This document shows, one piece after another, positions 25,518-35,288 of a stretch of 64,000 nt of DNA. The DNA lies in the NCBI GenBank assembly GCA_029547045.1, contig JAKPQL010000119.1, positions 1 through 64,000 on the forward strand, written 5' to 3'. The DNA comes from Deltaproteobacteria bacterium. GTDB taxonomy: Bacteria > Desulfobacterota > Desulfomonilia > UBA1062. Numbering within the stretch: the stretch's first letter is position 1; each line of letters begins with the position of its first letter. The notes below the pieces were generated by a model. It searched no databases. It had not been told where the DNA came from and saw nothing but the letters and a program-made list of their open reading frames with translations. Position numbers and translations under genes: made by a program.

Positions 25518-27083
25518 ATGGACGAAAAGTACCGGGAACGCATCGAGCGCCTGCGGAAGCTGAAGGAAGATGCGCTCAAGGGCGGCGGCGAGGCGAAGAT
25601 CGCCCGCCACCACGACGAGGGCAGGCTCACGGCCCGGGAGCGGCTCGATCGCCTGCTGGACGAGGGGAGCTTTGTGGAGCACAACCTCCTCATCGGCCAC
25701 CGGGAAGGCCTCCCCGCTGACGGGGTGGCTGCAGGACACGGGAAGATCCATGGAAGGCCTGTGTGCGTCTACTCACAGGATGCCACGGTGAAGGGCGGGT
25801 CCATCGGCGGTATGCACGGGTTCAAGATGTACCGGTGCGTGGAGTGGGCCCTCCAGATGGGCATGCCCTTCATCGGGCTCCACGAGTCCCCCGGGGCCCG
25901 GATCCCCGACGCCAGCGCCCGGAGCGTGTTCGGCGAGGCCATGGAGAAGCACGGCGGGGCCATCTTTTACCCCAACACGCAGGCCTCGGGAATCATCCCC
26001 CAGATCTCGGCCATCATGGGGAGCTGCGCCGGGATCTCTGTGTACTCGCCCGCGCTCACCGACTTCATCTTCATGGTGGACAGGCAGAGCCACATGTTCA
26101 TCACCGGGCCGAATGTGGTGCAGGCAGTCACGGGTGAGCGGCTCACCAAGGATGAGCTGGGGGGCGCAGAGGTGCACTGCAGGGTCTCCGGCGTGGCTGA
26201 CGGCCGGTTCGCCAGCGAACAGGAGCTGCTGGACGGCATCAGGGAGCTCATGAGCTTCCTGCCGCAGAACGCTGATGATACGCCCCCGGTCGTGGATCTC
26301 GGCGATGACCCGGAGCGACTCACCGGAGAGCTCACCGACATCGTGCCGTCTGACGCCGCAAAGGCCTATGACGTGCGGCAGGCCATCTCGTGCATAGTGG
26401 ATGCGGGGGCCTTCTTCGAGATCAAGCCCGAGTTCGCGCCCGAGATGGTGACGGGCCTTGCCCGGCTCGACGGGAGGCCCGTGGGCATCGTGGCCAACCA
26501 GCCGGGCTATCTCGCGGGGAGTCTCACCGTGGACAGCTCTGACAAGCAGACGCGGTTCATGCGCTTCTGCGACTGCTTCAATATCCCCATCATACTCCTG
26601 GTGGATACCTCGGCCTACCTGCCGGGCAGGGACCAGGAGCACCTGGGGATCATCCGCCACGGCGCCAAGGTGCTCTACGCCCTGTGCGAGTCCAGCGTGC
26701 CGAGGATCGGCATCGTCCTCCGCAAGGCCTATGGCGGCGGCAACCTCGGCATGGGGGTAATCCCCGCCCAGGCCGGCACGGACATGCTCTTCTACTGGCC
26801 GATAACCGAGCTCGGGGTCATGGGCGCCAGGGCCTCGGTGGAGCTCTTCTTCGGGGACACGATCCGGAACGCGCCGAACCCGGACGAGGTCAGGAGTCAG
26901 ATCATGAGAGAGTACGAGGAGCGCTACGCCAACCCCCTGCGGGAGGCGTCCTTCAATCCCTTCATCAACGACATCATCGAGCCCGGGGACACGAGGCGTG
27001 TGCTCATCCGATCCCTGGACTTCCTGTCCACCAAGAGAAGGCCCCCCCGCTACCCCAGGCGGCACGGAAACATGCCCATGTGA
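25518..27083 (+). CDS. Methylmalonyl/propionyl-CoA-type carboxyltransferase subunit (12S-like)
   Basis: A 521-aa acyl-CoA carboxyltransferase with two crotonase-like halves. Typical segments are [36 protein letters not shown] and [14 protein letters not shown]. The protein resembles the 12S subunit of methylmalonyl-CoA carboxyltransferase, PCC beta and methylmalonyl-CoA decarboxylase alpha. With the biotin-bearing 5S-like neighbour it could move CO2 from a (substituted) malonyl-CoA to pyruvate without ATP or a biotin carboxylase. In an alkane pathway the donor may be (2-methylalkyl)malonyl-CoA from the mutase, methylmalonyl-CoA, or both. The ATG at 25518 lies 19 bp after the previous gene. 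It is the last gene of the catabolic series. Confidence 0.9.
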   Translation: MDEKYRERIERLRKLKEDALKGGGEAKIARHHDEGRLTARERLDRLLDEGSFVEHNLLIGHREGLPADGVAAGHGKIHGRPVCVYSQDATVKGGSIGGMHGFKMYRCVEWALQMGMPFIGLHESPGARIPDASARSVFGEAMEKHGGAIFYPNTQASGIIPQISAIMGSCAGISVYSPALTDFIFMVDRQSHMFITGPNVVQAVTGERLTKDELGGAEVHCRVSGVADGRFASEQELLDGIRELMSFLPQNADDTPPVVDLGDDPERLTGELTDIVPSDAAKAYDVRQAISCIVDAGAFFEIKPEFAPEMVTGLARLDGRPVGIVANQPGYLAGSLTVDSSDKQTRFMRFCDCFNIPIILLVDTSAYLPGRDQEHLGIIRHGAKVLYALCESSVPRIGIVLRKAYGGGNLGMGVIPAQAGTDMLFYWPITELGVMGARASVELFFGDTIRNAPNPDEVRSQIMREYEERYANPLREASFNPFINDIIEPGDTRRVLIRSLDFLSTKRRPPRYPRRHGNMPM

Positions 27084-27183
27084 AGTGCCCGCAACCCCTC
27101 GGCGTCCCTTTACAAAAGGTCTTCGAGGTGTTATCTCTCCTTTCGATCCGGTTTATGAAAAGAACCGGCCCCAGGGAGATCAT

Positions 27184-29070
27184 ATGCCAGAACTGAACGT
27201 AACCGTGGACGGGAAGCCGGTCGCAGCCAACGCTTCGACCATCCGGGATGTCATCAGGGACAAGCGCGCCATCGCGGCGAGGGTGGACGGGGTGCTCCGC
27301 GACCTCGCCGCGCCGCTGACAGAAGGCATGACCATCGAGACCATCACTCCGGACTCCAAGGAGGGCCTCGACCTGCTGCGGCACTCCACGGCGCACGTCA
27401 TGGCCGAGGCCGTGAAGATCCTGTTCCCGGACGCAAAGCCCACCATCGGTCCCGCCACCGAGGACGGGTTCTACTACGACTTCGACCGCGACGAGCCCTT
27501 CTCCTCGGAGGACCTGGAAAGGATCGAGGAGAAGATGGCCGAGCTCGTCAAGGCCGATGCACCGTTCGTGCGCAGGGAGATGCCCGCGGCGGAGGCCAAG
27601 CGGTTTTTCGCGGACAAGGGCGAGCCCTACAAGGTGGAGATCATCGACGACCTGGGCGAGGGCGTGGAAACGGTGTCCCTGTACGAGCAGGGCGGTTTCA
27701 CCGACCTGTGCCGGGGACCCCACGTGCCCAGCAGCGGGGCCATCAAGGCCTTCAAGCTCCTGTCCGTGGCGGGCGCCTACTGGCGGGGTGATGAGAAGAA
27801 CAAGATGCTCCAGCGCATCTACGGGACCGCGTTTGCGTCCCGGAAGGAGCTTGACGCGTACCTGAACTTCCTGGAGGAGGCCCGCAGGCGGGACCACCGG
27901 AGGCTCGGCAAGGAGCTCGAGCTCTTCATGTTCTCCGACGACGTGGGCCCGGGCATGGTCATCTACATGCCCAAGGGCGGCAGGCTCCGCGCCATCCTCG
28001 AGGAGTTCGAGAAGCGCATCCACTTCAAGCGCGGCTACGACATCGTCTACGGCCCGGCCATCCTGCGGGGCAAGATGTGGGAGACCTCGGGCCACATGGA
28101 CAACTACAAGGAGAACATGTACTTCACCGAGGTGGACAGCCAGCTCTACGGCATCAAGCCCATGAACTGTCTGTCGCACATCATGATCTACAAGTCCAAG
28201 GTGAGGAGCTACCGCGACCTGCCGTTGCGCTACTTCGAGCTCGGCAACGTGACGCGTCACGAGAAGTCGGGCGTGATCCACGGGCTGCTCCGCACCCGCC
28301 AGTTCACCCAGGACGACGCCCACATCTTCTGCCGGCCGGACCAGCTCATCGAGGAGATCACGGCCATCATCACCATGGTGCAGGACGTCATGGCCGTGTT
28401 CGGCTTCGAGTACACCATGGAGATCAGCACCAGGCCTGCCAAGTCCATCGGCAGCGACCAGGACTGGGAGATGGCCACCAAGGCGCTCATCGACTCCCTG
28501 AACGTCAAGGGCCTCCCCTATGACATCAACGAGGGCGACGGCGCCTTCTACGGGCCCAAGATCGACGTGAAGATCAAGGACGCCATCGGCCGCCAGTGGC
28601 AGTGCGCCACCATCCAGTGCGACTTCTCCCTGCCCATGCGCTTCGACACGCACTTCGTGGGCGCCGACGGCGAGAAGCACCGGCCCGTCATGCTCCACCG
28701 GGTGATCCTGGGCTCCATCGAGCGGTTCATCGGCGTGCTCATCGAGCACTATGCAGGTGCTTTCCCGGTGTGGCTGGCCCCGGTCCAGGCCATTGTCATG
28801 AACATCACAGACGCCCAGGCCGACTACGCCAGGCAGGTGGGCCAGAGGCTCAACGAGCGCGAGGTCCGCTTCGAGACCGACCTCAGGAACGAGAAGATCG
28901 GCTTCAAGATCAGGGAGGCAAGGCTCCAGAAGGTTCCCTACATGCTCGTGGTGGGAGACAAGGAGAAGGAAGAGGGCACCGTGGCCGTGCGCGACCGCTC
29001 GGGCGAGCAGAAGACCATGCGGGTGGACGAGTTCGTATCCCTTGTGAAGTCCTTCGAGCCGGTTGTATAG
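27184..29070 (+). CDS. thrS: Threonine-tRNA ligase
   Basis: A 628-aa class II aminoacyl-tRNA synthetase. It has an N-terminal TGS domain, the editing domain with [11 protein letters not shown], the catalytic core with motif 2 ([16 protein letters not shown]) and zinc-binding MNCLSH, and a C-terminal anticodon-binding domain. The ATG at 27184 follows CAGGGAG. It heads the widely conserved thrS-infC-rpmI-rplT-pheS-pheT order, which marks the switch from catabolic to housekeeping DNA. A small CCGGTT/AACCGG hairpin (27148-27168) precedes it. Confidence 0.97.
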   Translation: MPELNVTVDGKPVAANASTIRDVIRDKRAIAARVDGVLRDLAAPLTEGMTIETITPDSKEGLDLLRHSTAHVMAEAVKILFPDAKPTIGPATEDGFYYDFDRDEPFSSEDLERIEEKMAELVKADAPFVRREMPAAEAKRFFADKGEPYKVEIIDDLGEGVETVSLYEQGGFTDLCRGPHVPSSGAIKAFKLLSVAGAYWRGDEKNKMLQRIYGTAFASRKELDAYLNFLEEARRRDHRRLGKELELFMFSDDVGPGMVIYMPKGGRLRAILEEFEKRIHFKRGYDIVYGPAILRGKMWETSGHMDNYKENMYFTEVDSQLYGIKPMNCLSHIMIYKSKVRSYRDLPLRYFELGNVTRHEKSGVIHGLLRTRQFTQDDAHIFCRPDQLIEEITAIITMVQDVMAVFGFEYTMEISTRPAKSIGSDQDWEMATKALIDSLNVKGLPYDINEGDGAFYGPKIDVKIKDAIGRQWQCATIQCDFSLPMRFDTHFVGADGEKHRPVMLHRVILGSIERFIGVLIEHYAGAFPVWLAPVQAIVMNITDAQADYARQVGQRLNEREVRFETDLRNEKIGFKIREARLQKVPYMLVVGDKEKEEGTVAVRDRSGEQKTMRVDEFVSLVKSFEPVV

Positions 29071-29102
29071 GATAGGATGTTCCAGAGATTTTAAAAACTT
29101 AG

Positions 29103-29153
29103 CCCGTGCGAAATGATGAGTTCCCGAAAAGGGAACTCATCATTTCGCACGGG
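29103..29153. terminator. Long perfect hairpin between thrS and infC
   Basis: Arms 29103-29125 and 29131-29153 form a perfect 23-bp stem with loop GAAAA. TCAGGTTTTT follows, a weak T-run. It starts about 30 bp after the thrS stop codon and probably ends most thrS transcripts, with infC driven by its own promoter at 29223. Confidence 0.7.
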
Positions 29154-29222
29154 TCAGGTTTTTCGGGGCGATATCATGTCACAGCATGATGATACATGGG
29201 AATATTCCTTTATCTAAACGTA

Positions 29223-29251
29223 TTGACAAGACAAACGATGCAGGTTAGATA
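29223..29251 (+). promoter_or_regulatory. Candidate promoter for infC-rpmI-rplT-pheST
   Basis: A perfect -35 TTGACA (29223-29228) is followed after 17 bp by TAGATA, a weak -10. The start would be near 29258, about 28 nt before the AUC start codon of infC. The -35 is convincing and the -10 is not. Confidence 0.45.
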
Positions 29252-29285
29252 AGCGCATACATTTTTTCAGTACGGGGAGGGTAGC

Positions 29286-29822
29286 ATCGCTAAGAACGGC
29301 TTTTCCAGACCGAGCGAGAAGGACAGGATCCGGGTGAACGAGCGCATCGTTGCCGAGAGCGTCAGGGTCATCTCGTCCGACGGACAGCAGTTGGGCATCA
29401 TGACCGTTCCGGCAGCCCTCCAGGCGGCGCAGGACATGGGTATGGATCTCGTCGAGGTGGCGCCGCAGGCAGCCCCTCCGGTATGCCGTATCATGGAATA
29501 CGGCAAGTATAAATACGAGCAGTCCAAGCGGGAGGCCCTGGCACGGAAGAAGCAGACGGTCATCGTGATCAAGGAGATCAAGTTCCGTCCCAAGACCGAC
29601 GAACACGACTATCAGTTCAAGCTCAAACACATCATGCGGTTCCTGGAGGAGAAGAACAAGGTCAAGGTGGTCATGCGGTTCAGGGGCAGGGAGATCATCC
29701 ACATGGACAAGGGCCTGGACATGCTCAACCGGGTCCGCGACGACCTGAAGGACATGGCCGCCGTCGAGGCCGAGCCCAAGGCGGAAGGCCGCACCATGGT
29801 GATGATGCTGGCCCCGAAGTAG
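29286..29822 (+). CDS. infC: Translation initiation factor IF-3 with a rare AUC start codon
   Basis: A 178-aa IF-3. The family core begins RIRVNERIVAESVRVIS, with the linker EALARKKQTVIVIKEIKFRP and the C-terminal domain VKVVMRFRGREI. No ATG, GTG or TTG lies in frame between the upstream stop codon (29250) and the conserved N terminus. ATC at 29286 sits 5 nt after a strong GGGGAGG site (29274-29280). Near-cognate starts (AUU, AUC) are a hallmark of infC and let IF-3 repress its own synthesis by rejecting them. The GTG at 29334 would remove 16 N-terminal residues and is the less likely alternative. Confidence 0.93.
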   Translation: MAKNGFSRPSEKDRIRVNERIVAESVRVISSDGQQLGIMTVPAALQAAQDMGMDLVEVAPQAAPPVCRIMEYGKYKYEQSKREALARKKQTVIVIKEIKFRPKTDEHDYQFKLKHIMRFLEEKNKVKVVMRFRGREIIHMDKGLDMLNRVRDDLKDMAAVEAEPKAEGRTMVMMLAPK

Positions 29823-29854
29823 ATATGAAGTAGGAGAAACGAGGAGCATACACG

Positions 29855-30049
29855 ATGAAACTGAAGACGAATCGGAGTGCAGCCAAGCGGTTCAAGGCCA
29901 CCGGCACGGGAAAGGTGAAGAGGAACAAGGCGTACGCGCGCCATCTCCTGTCCTGCAAGACGACCAAGCAGAAGAGGAAGCTCAGGAGATCCGGCCTGGT
30001 CGATTCCGCGAACATCGCCGGCGTCCGGCAGATGCTGCCGTATCTGTAA
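29855..30049 (+). CDS. rpmI: 50S ribosomal protein bL35
   Basis: A 64-aa basic protein starting [20 protein letters not shown], typical of bL35. It is located between infC and rplT as in most bacteria. GGAGAAACGAGGAG precedes the ATG. It binds the large ribosomal subunit. Confidence 0.97.
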   Translation: MKLKTNRSAAKRFKATGTGKVKRNKAYARHLLSCKTTKQKRKLRRSGLVDSANIAGVRQMLPYL

Positions 30050-30062
30050 GAGGTGTAACGAC

Positions 30063-30410
30063 ATGCGAGTGAAACGTGGCGTAGTTGGAAAGAGAAAGAG
30101 AACACGGTTCCACAAGATCACCAAGGGTTTCTACGGCGGACGGAGAAACCTGGTGAGGGTTGCCCAGGAAGCCGCTGACAGGAGTCTCGCGTTTGCCTAC
30201 CGTGACCGGAGGCAGCGCAAGCGTGATTTCCGGCGCCTGTGGGTCGCCAGGATCAGCGCCGCCGTCAGGATGCGGGGGCTGACCTATTCCAAGTTCATCC
30301 ATGCCTTGAAGAAAGCGAGCATCGAGCTCGACAGGAAGGTCCTGGCGGATCTGGCAGTAACCGATCCCAAGGGCTTCTCCGGCCTCGTCGAAGCCGTCTC
30401 GAAGGCGTAA
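30063..30410 (+). CDS. rplT: 50S ribosomal protein bL20
   Basis: A 115-aa basic protein ([29 protein letters not shown]) needed for early 50S assembly on 23S rRNA. In many bacteria bL20 also represses its own operon by binding the rpmI leader. The TAA stop overlaps the pheS ATG by one base, so translation is coupled to pheS. Confidence 0.97.
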   Translation: MRVKRGVVGKRKRTRFHKITKGFYGGRRNLVRVAQEAADRSLAFAYRDRRQRKRDFRRLWVARISAAVRMRGLTYSKFIHALKKASIELDRKVLADLAVTDPKGFSGLVEAVSKA

Positions 30411-31414
30411 TGGAACGCCAGCTCGAAGAACTCCGGAAGCAGTTCCTCGACGACCTGGAACACATCCACAAATCCGAGGACATCGATCCTCTGAGGATCC
30501 AGTATCTGGGCCGCAAGGGCAGGCTCACGGCCGTCCTGCGCCAGATGGGGTCACTGAGCGCCGAGGAGCGCCCGCGCATGGGCGCCCTGTCCAACGAGCT
30601 CAAGGCCTTCATGGAGCAGTCGCTGGTCGCCAAGGCTGCCGCGCTCTCCACCGCGCAGGCCGCCACGGGTATCGACGTGACGCTTCCCGGCAGGGTCCTG
30701 CGGAGAGGGACCATACACGTCATCAACCAGGTCATGGAGGAAATACAGGACATCTTCCGCAACCTGGGCTTCGCCGTTGCCTCGGGCCCCGAGGTGGAGG
30801 ACGACTACCACAACTTCGAGGCCCTGAACATGCCCGCCAACCACCCTGCCCGGGACATGCAGGACACCTTCTATTTCAGCAAGGGGATACTGCTGCGCAC
30901 CCACACCTCCCCGGTGCAGATCCGGGTCATGGAGTCGCAGGGCATTCCGGTGCGCATCATCGCGCCGGGCAAGGTCTACCGGTGCGACTTCGACATCACC
31001 CACAGCCCCATGTTCCACCAGGTGGAGGGCCTCTGGGTGGAGCAGGGCATCACGTTCGCCCACCTCAAGGGCGTTCTGTATGAGTTCGCCCGCAAGTGCT
31101 TCGGCCCGGACATCCCCTTGCGGTTCCGCTCCTCCTTCTTCCCGTTCACAGAGCCGTCGGCCGAGGTGGACATGGGCTGCATCATCTGCAATGGCTCCGG
31201 GTGCCGGGTGTGCGGGAATACCGGGTGGCTCGAGATCCTGGGGTGTGGCATGGTGGACCCGGAGGTATACCGCTTCGTCGGCATCGACCCGGAAACGGTC
31301 ACGGGCTTTGCATTCGGCATGGGCGTGGAGCGCATCGCCATGATCAAGTACGGGATCGACGACATCCGGCTCTTCTACGACTCGGATCTGCGGTTCCTGG
31401 GCCAGTTCGCATAG
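30410..31414 (+). CDS. pheS: Phenylalanine-tRNA ligase alpha subunit
   Basis: A 334-aa class II synthetase subunit. It has an N-terminal coiled coil, the catalytic core with [12 protein letters not shown] and [10 protein letters not shown] (motif 2 region), and [16 protein letters not shown] (motif 3). It forms the alpha2beta2 enzyme with pheT. The ATG at 30410 uses the last A of the rplT stop codon. Two CxxC pairs ([12 protein letters not shown]) appear in the linker, as in many PheS proteins. Confidence 0.97.
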   Translation: MERQLEELRKQFLDDLEHIHKSEDIDPLRIQYLGRKGRLTAVLRQMGSLSAEERPRMGALSNELKAFMEQSLVAKAAALSTAQAATGIDVTLPGRVLRRGTIHVINQVMEEIQDIFRNLGFAVASGPEVEDDYHNFEALNMPANHPARDMQDTFYFSKGILLRTHTSPVQIRVMESQGIPVRIIAPGKVYRCDFDITHSPMFHQVEGLWVEQGITFAHLKGVLYEFARKCFGPDIPLRFRSSFFPFTEPSAEVDMGCIICNGSGCRVCGNTGWLEILGCGMVDPEVYRFVGIDPETVTGFAFGMGVERIAMIKYGIDDIRLFYDSDLRFLGQFA

Positions 31415-31427
31415 AAAAGGGCGTGTC

Positions 31428-33782
31428 ATGAAGATCAGCTACTCCTGGATCAGGGAATTCGTTGACCTGGACGTGGATGCTGCCACAGCGGCGTCAGCGC
31501 TCACCATGAGCGGCACAGAGGTGGAAGAACTCGCCCACCAGAGCGTGCCCCGGGAGGTCGTCTGCGCCCGCATCGTGGAGGCGAGGCGCCACCCCAACGC
31601 GGACAAGCTCTTTGTCTGCATGGTGGATACGGGAAGGGAGACGCTCCAGGTGGTGTGCGGCGCGCCCAACACCAGATCAGGCATGATGAGCGCCTTCGCC
31701 CCGGTGGGGACCAGCCTGGGGCCTGACATGCAGGTGAAGAAGGCCAAGATCCGCGGCGAGGAGTCGTTCGGCGTGCTGCTCTCCGAGCGGGAGCTGGGGC
31801 TCACCGACGACCATACCGGGATCATGGAGTTCGACGTCGAAACGAAGCCCGGGGATGTCCTGACCGATGCACTGGGCCTGGAGGACTGGGTCCTGGACGT
31901 GAACGTCACGCCCAACCGGGGCGACTGCCTATCGGTCATCGGCGTGGCGCGGGAACTGGCAGCCCTGTTCGGCAGGGAGCTCAGGGTGCCCTCCATCGCG
32001 GTCCCGGAGTGCGCGGAGCCCATCGGGCAGGCCCTGAGCGTAAAGATCGTGGACACTCTGGGCTGCCCGCGCTACGCGGCCCGCTTCCTCAGGGACGTGA
32101 AGATCGGCAAGAGCCCCTTCTCCATGCGCAGGAGGCTCTTCCAGTCAGGGGTCCGGGCCATCAACAACGTGGTGGACATCACCAACTACGTCATGCTGGA
32201 GTACGGCCAGCCCCTGCACGCCTTCGACTCCACCTTCCTGGCCGGCGGCGGCATCGTGGTGCGAAGGGCCGCCCAGGGGGAGACCTTCGTCACCCTGGAC
32301 TCGGTCAAGAGGACCCTGCGCGACACGGACCTGCTCATCTGCGATCATGAAAAGGCCGTGGCCCTGGCAGGCGTCATGGGCGGGGAGAACTCCGAGGTGC
32401 TGCCCACCACCACCAGCGTGGTCCTGGAGAGCGCTTTCTTCGACCCGGCTGGCATCCAGAAGACCAGCAAGGGCCTGGGACTTTCCACCGAGGCCTCGTA
32501 CCGCTTCGAGCGCGGCATCGACCCGGGGATGCAGGTGGACGCCGCGAACCGCGCCGCGTACCTCATGGCCGTGCATGCGGGGGCCACTGTGCTCAAGGGG
32601 GTCATCGACGAGAACCACCTCGCCCCCTCCGGCAGGAATATCACGCTCAGGAGGAGCTTCCTGGAGAAGGTACTGGGCATCTCAGACTTTCCGGCAAATG
32701 ATGTGGAGCTCATCTTCAGGGGCCTCGGCTGCGGTATCACGGCCGGCGACGCCGGATGGACCATCTCGGTACCGGCGTTCCGGCACGACCTTCTCCGGGA
32801 GATCGACCTGGTGGAGGAGTTCATCCGGGTGTACGGCATGGACAAGGTGAAGCCGGAGCTGCCCATGTTCAGGCCCATGGACGGGGTGTCCCCGGAGAAG
32901 GGCCTCAAGGAGCTGCGGGTCACGCTCGCCGCCATGGGCCTCACCGAGGTCATCACCTACTCCTTCATCGCGCCACGCTGGAGGGAGTATTTCGGCAAGG
33001 CTGCGCTGGAGCTGCTGAACCCCATCTCGGACGAGATGAGGATCATGCGTCCATCGCTGCTGCCCGGGCTCCTCGCTGCACTCGAGCGCAACAGAAAGCT
33101 CCAGACCCGGGACATCTCGCTCTTCGAGATCGGGAAGACGTTCCACCCGAAAGGTCAAGGGGAGCTCCCCGAGGAGGTCAGGCGGCTCGGAGCGATCGTC
33201 TCGGGCAACCGCTTCGACATGCACTGGTCGGAAAAGGGCAGGACGGTGGACTTCTACGACATCAAGGGCGTGGCGGAGTCCCTCCTGAAGGGCATGGAGC
33301 TGAAGCCCTCGACCCATGCACACTACAAGGCGCTCTGCCAGGCCGACGTGGTCCTGGACGGAGCCGTTGTAGGCTCCATGGGGTGTGTCCATCCGGACAT
33401 CCTCGCCATGGCGGACATCGAAGATGACGTCTATGCCATGGAGATCGTGCTGGAGCCTCTCCTGAGGAGACAGTGGAAGGGCCTGAGCGATATCCCGCGG
33501 TTCCCGTCCACCTGGCGAGACCTGTCGCTCGTGGCCCGCGAGGACGTCCCGTATGCGGACATCGTGCGGACCATCTCCTCCCTGGGCATTCGGGACCTCT
33601 CCCAGATCAGCGTGGTGGACGTGTACCAGGGCGACAGGCTGCCCGCCAACAGGAAGGGCGTGACCATCCGCATCACCTACCAGTCTCCGGAGCGTACCCT
33701 GGAGGATTCCATGATCAACCGGTGGCAGGAAAGGATCCTGAACGTCCTCAGGGCCGAGCTCGACATCGAGCTGCGGCAGTAG
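31428..33782 (+). CDS. pheT: Phenylalanine-tRNA ligase beta subunit
   Basis: A 784-aa protein. It has an N-terminal EMAP-like tRNA-binding domain, B3/B4 editing domain (NVTPNRGDCLSVIGVAREL), B5 domain, and a C-terminal ferredoxin-fold anticodon-binding domain (FPSTWRDLSLVA). It partners PheS and edits Tyr-tRNA(Phe). Start ATG 13 bp after pheS. The ihfA gene that often follows pheT is absent here. Confidence 0.97.
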   Translation: MKISYSWIREFVDLDVDAATAASALTMSGTEVEELAHQSVPREVVCARIVEARRHPNADKLFVCMVDTGRETLQVVCGAPNTRSGMMSAFAPVGTSLGPDMQVKKAKIRGEESFGVLLSERELGLTDDHTGIMEFDVETKPGDVLTDALGLEDWVLDVNVTPNRGDCLSVIGVARELAALFGRELRVPSIAVPECAEPIGQALSVKIVDTLGCPRYAARFLRDVKIGKSPFSMRRRLFQSGVRAINNVVDITNYVMLEYGQPLHAFDSTFLAGGGIVVRRAAQGETFVTLDSVKRTLRDTDLLICDHEKAVALAGVMGGENSEVLPTTTSVVLESAFFDPAGIQKTSKGLGLSTEASYRFERGIDPGMQVDAANRAAYLMAVHAGATVLKGVIDENHLAPSGRNITLRRSFLEKVLGISDFPANDVELIFRGLGCGITAGDAGWTISVPAFRHDLLREIDLVEEFIRVYGMDKVKPELPMFRPMDGVSPEKGLKELRVTLAAMGLTEVITYSFIAPRWREYFGKAALELLNPISDEMRIMRPSLLPGLLAALERNRKLQTRDISLFEIGKTFHPKGQGELPEEVRRLGAIVSGNRFDMHWSEKGRTVDFYDIKGVAESLLKGMELKPSTHAHYKALCQADVVLDGAVVGSMGCVHPDILAMADIEDDVYAMEIVLEPLLRRQWKGLSDIPRFPSTWRDLSLVAREDVPYADIVRTISSLGIRDLSQISVVDVYQGDRLPANRKGVTIRITYQSPERTLEDSMINRWQERILNVLRAELDIELRQ

Positions 33783-33811
33783 CGCTGCGGGTACAAAGGC
33801 GCCTGGCCTGC

Positions 33812-34468
33812 ATGATCAGGATGCTCCTGGCAGCCGTGCTGAGCCTTTGTGTTCTCGCATGGGCGGGCGAGCTCCGGGCCCAGTACCGGATCATCACCGC
33901 AGACGCCGAGGTGTCTGCCCCGTGCTACTGGATCCATGGCTCCACACTCCATGTCTGCGAGAGCGACCAGAGCTTCGACCTTTCCACGGTTGCCGCCATT
34001 GAGCGGGAAGGTCTGGATCCGCTGGCTGCAGGGCTGCACAGGGAAGGACTGAGGAGGTACTTCGCCCATGTCTCGTGGCTTCTGGACAGGGAGCACGAGC
34101 TCCTTGAGAAGGACTCCAAGATCACGGAGCGCCTGGAGGGCATGCCGCGGAATACCATATCGCGGTCCGAGCGGACAGAGCTCTCTGGAGAGCTCCCCGG
34201 GGCCCTCGAGGAACTCAGTCTCGGGGTGCAGCGGCTCAGGCAGGCCTGGGGCGATATCCGCATCACCGAGCGCCGCCTCGTGCAGCCATCCCGGGTGAAG
34301 TCGCTGCAGTTCCTGGCATGGACCATGGCCCTGCAGGACAGGCTGCGTTACCTGAAGACCTTCGACCCCACCCACCGGGACTATGCGCTCGAGCACATGC
34401 GGCAGGCAGGCACCTTCCGGGACAGCTTCGGCCGGCACCTCGAGGAGGCCGCGGGGTCCATGCCCTAG
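33812..34468 (+). CDS. Exported protein of unknown function
   Basis: A 218-aa protein. The first 23 residues (MIRMLLAAVLSLCVLAWAGE) form a signal peptide with cleavage near LRAQ. A cysteine pair (APCYWIHGSTLHVC) may form a disulfide in the periplasm. The rest is helical and charged (EHELLEKDSKITERLEG), possibly a short coiled coil. It starts 29 bp after pheT and may be cotranscribed. Its stop codon overlaps that of the convergent TetR gene by 4 bp. No family was recognised. Confidence 0.7.
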   Translation: MIRMLLAAVLSLCVLAWAGELRAQYRIITADAEVSAPCYWIHGSTLHVCESDQSFDLSTVAAIEREGLDPLAAGLHREGLRRYFAHVSWLLDREHELLEKDSKITERLEGMPRNTISRSERTELSGELPGALEELSLGVQRLRQAWGDIRITERRLVQPSRVKSLQFLAWTMALQDRLRYLKTFDPTHRDYALEHMRQAGTFRDSFGRHLEEAAGSMP

Positions 34469-35127
34469 AGGGCGATGGCGGCGCAGAGCAGTTTCTCCGC
34501 CTCCCGGAGCGTTGATCTGAGGTACCTGTCGGTCCTGGTGTGCCGGGTGGCCTTCATGTCCATGACCTGGGTTATCCCCAGGAGCATGGCCCAGACAATG
34601 TCAGAGAGGGCATACGGGTCCATCCTTCTCAGGAGGCCCTGTTCCATGGCCTTTTCGAGGAGCCCCCGGGCCAGTTCGAAGTCGTACCTGCCGCGGCTGC
34701 TGATGGCCAGCCGGGTGTCGTCACCGAGCGCACTGATGAGGTCCGACTGCTGGAAGAACGAGTTGGCGACCCTGAGCGAGTCCGGCGCTGCATCGTAGCT
34801 CCTCTTGAAGCCTTTGAAGATGTCCCTCACGAAGGCGGTGCCGTCTGCATACTTCCCCGTGTCGAGCTTCTTCGCTATCCGCTCGAACTGGGACCCGAAC
34901 TCCTCCAGGAAGGGAAGCATGAGGGCCGAGTAGAGCTCGTCCTTGGTCCTGAAGTACTGGTAGATGGTGGGCTTGCTGATCTGGGCCGCATAGGCGATCT
35001 CGTCCATGGTGCTCTTCATGTATCCCTTGGAGAAGAACACCTCCTTGGCGGCCTTCAGGATGCCCTGGATGCGCTGGTCCTTTTCCCGCTGCTTCCTCTC
35101 CCGGATGATCTCCCGATGTCTCTGCAT
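34465..35127 (-). CDS. TetR-family transcriptional regulator
   Basis: A 220-aa TetR repressor. The N-terminal helix-turn-helix (AKEVFFSKGYMKSTMDEIAY...ISKPTIYQYFRTKDELYSAL) is canonical. The C-terminal domain should bind a ligand, likely an acyl-CoA given the divergent genes. The ATG at 35127 (MQRHREII) has AGAGGGA upstream and is preferred to an ATG about 100 bp earlier. It is transcribed away from the acyl-CoA dehydrogenase/carboxylase genes, and the shared 278-bp region contains palindromes suited to TetR dimers. Confidence 0.93.
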   Translation of the reverse strand: MQRHREIIRERKQREKDQRIQGILKAAKEVFFSKGYMKSTMDEIAYAAQISKPTIYQYFRTKDELYSALMLPFLEEFGSQFERIAKKLDTGKYADGTAFVRDIFKGFKRSYDAAPDSLRVANSFFQQSDLISALGDDTRLAISSRGRYDFELARGLLEKAMEQGLLRRMDPYALSDIVWAMLLGITQVMDMKATRHTRTDRYLRSTLREAEKLLCAAIAL

Positions 35128-35162
35128 GCCGTTCCCTCTGCGGTCGTACGGAGATAAGAACA

Positions 35163-35191
35163 TACCGACAGTATGAAAAATACTGGCAGTA
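35163..35191. promoter_or_regulatory. Inverted repeat upstream of the TetR gene
   Basis: TACCGACAGTAT and ATACTGGCAGTA match as inverted repeats at 10 of 12 positions around GAAAA, about 36 bp before the tetR-type start codon. It could be a second operator for autorepression. Its sequence differs from the palindromes at 35300. Confidence 0.4.
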
Positions 35192-35288
35192 GACAGATAA
35201 TGATCCTGCGGAACAAAGAAAGTCAATAAGATAAATCACGAAAAGGCGCCAGGCGCGATTACCATGAACAGGAGGCAACACTCATAAC

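Noticed and set aside
29172-29189. Small ATCATG/CATGAT hairpin before infC as a riboswitch or bL20 site
   Set aside because: Only 6 bp, with no further conserved structure recognisable by eye.
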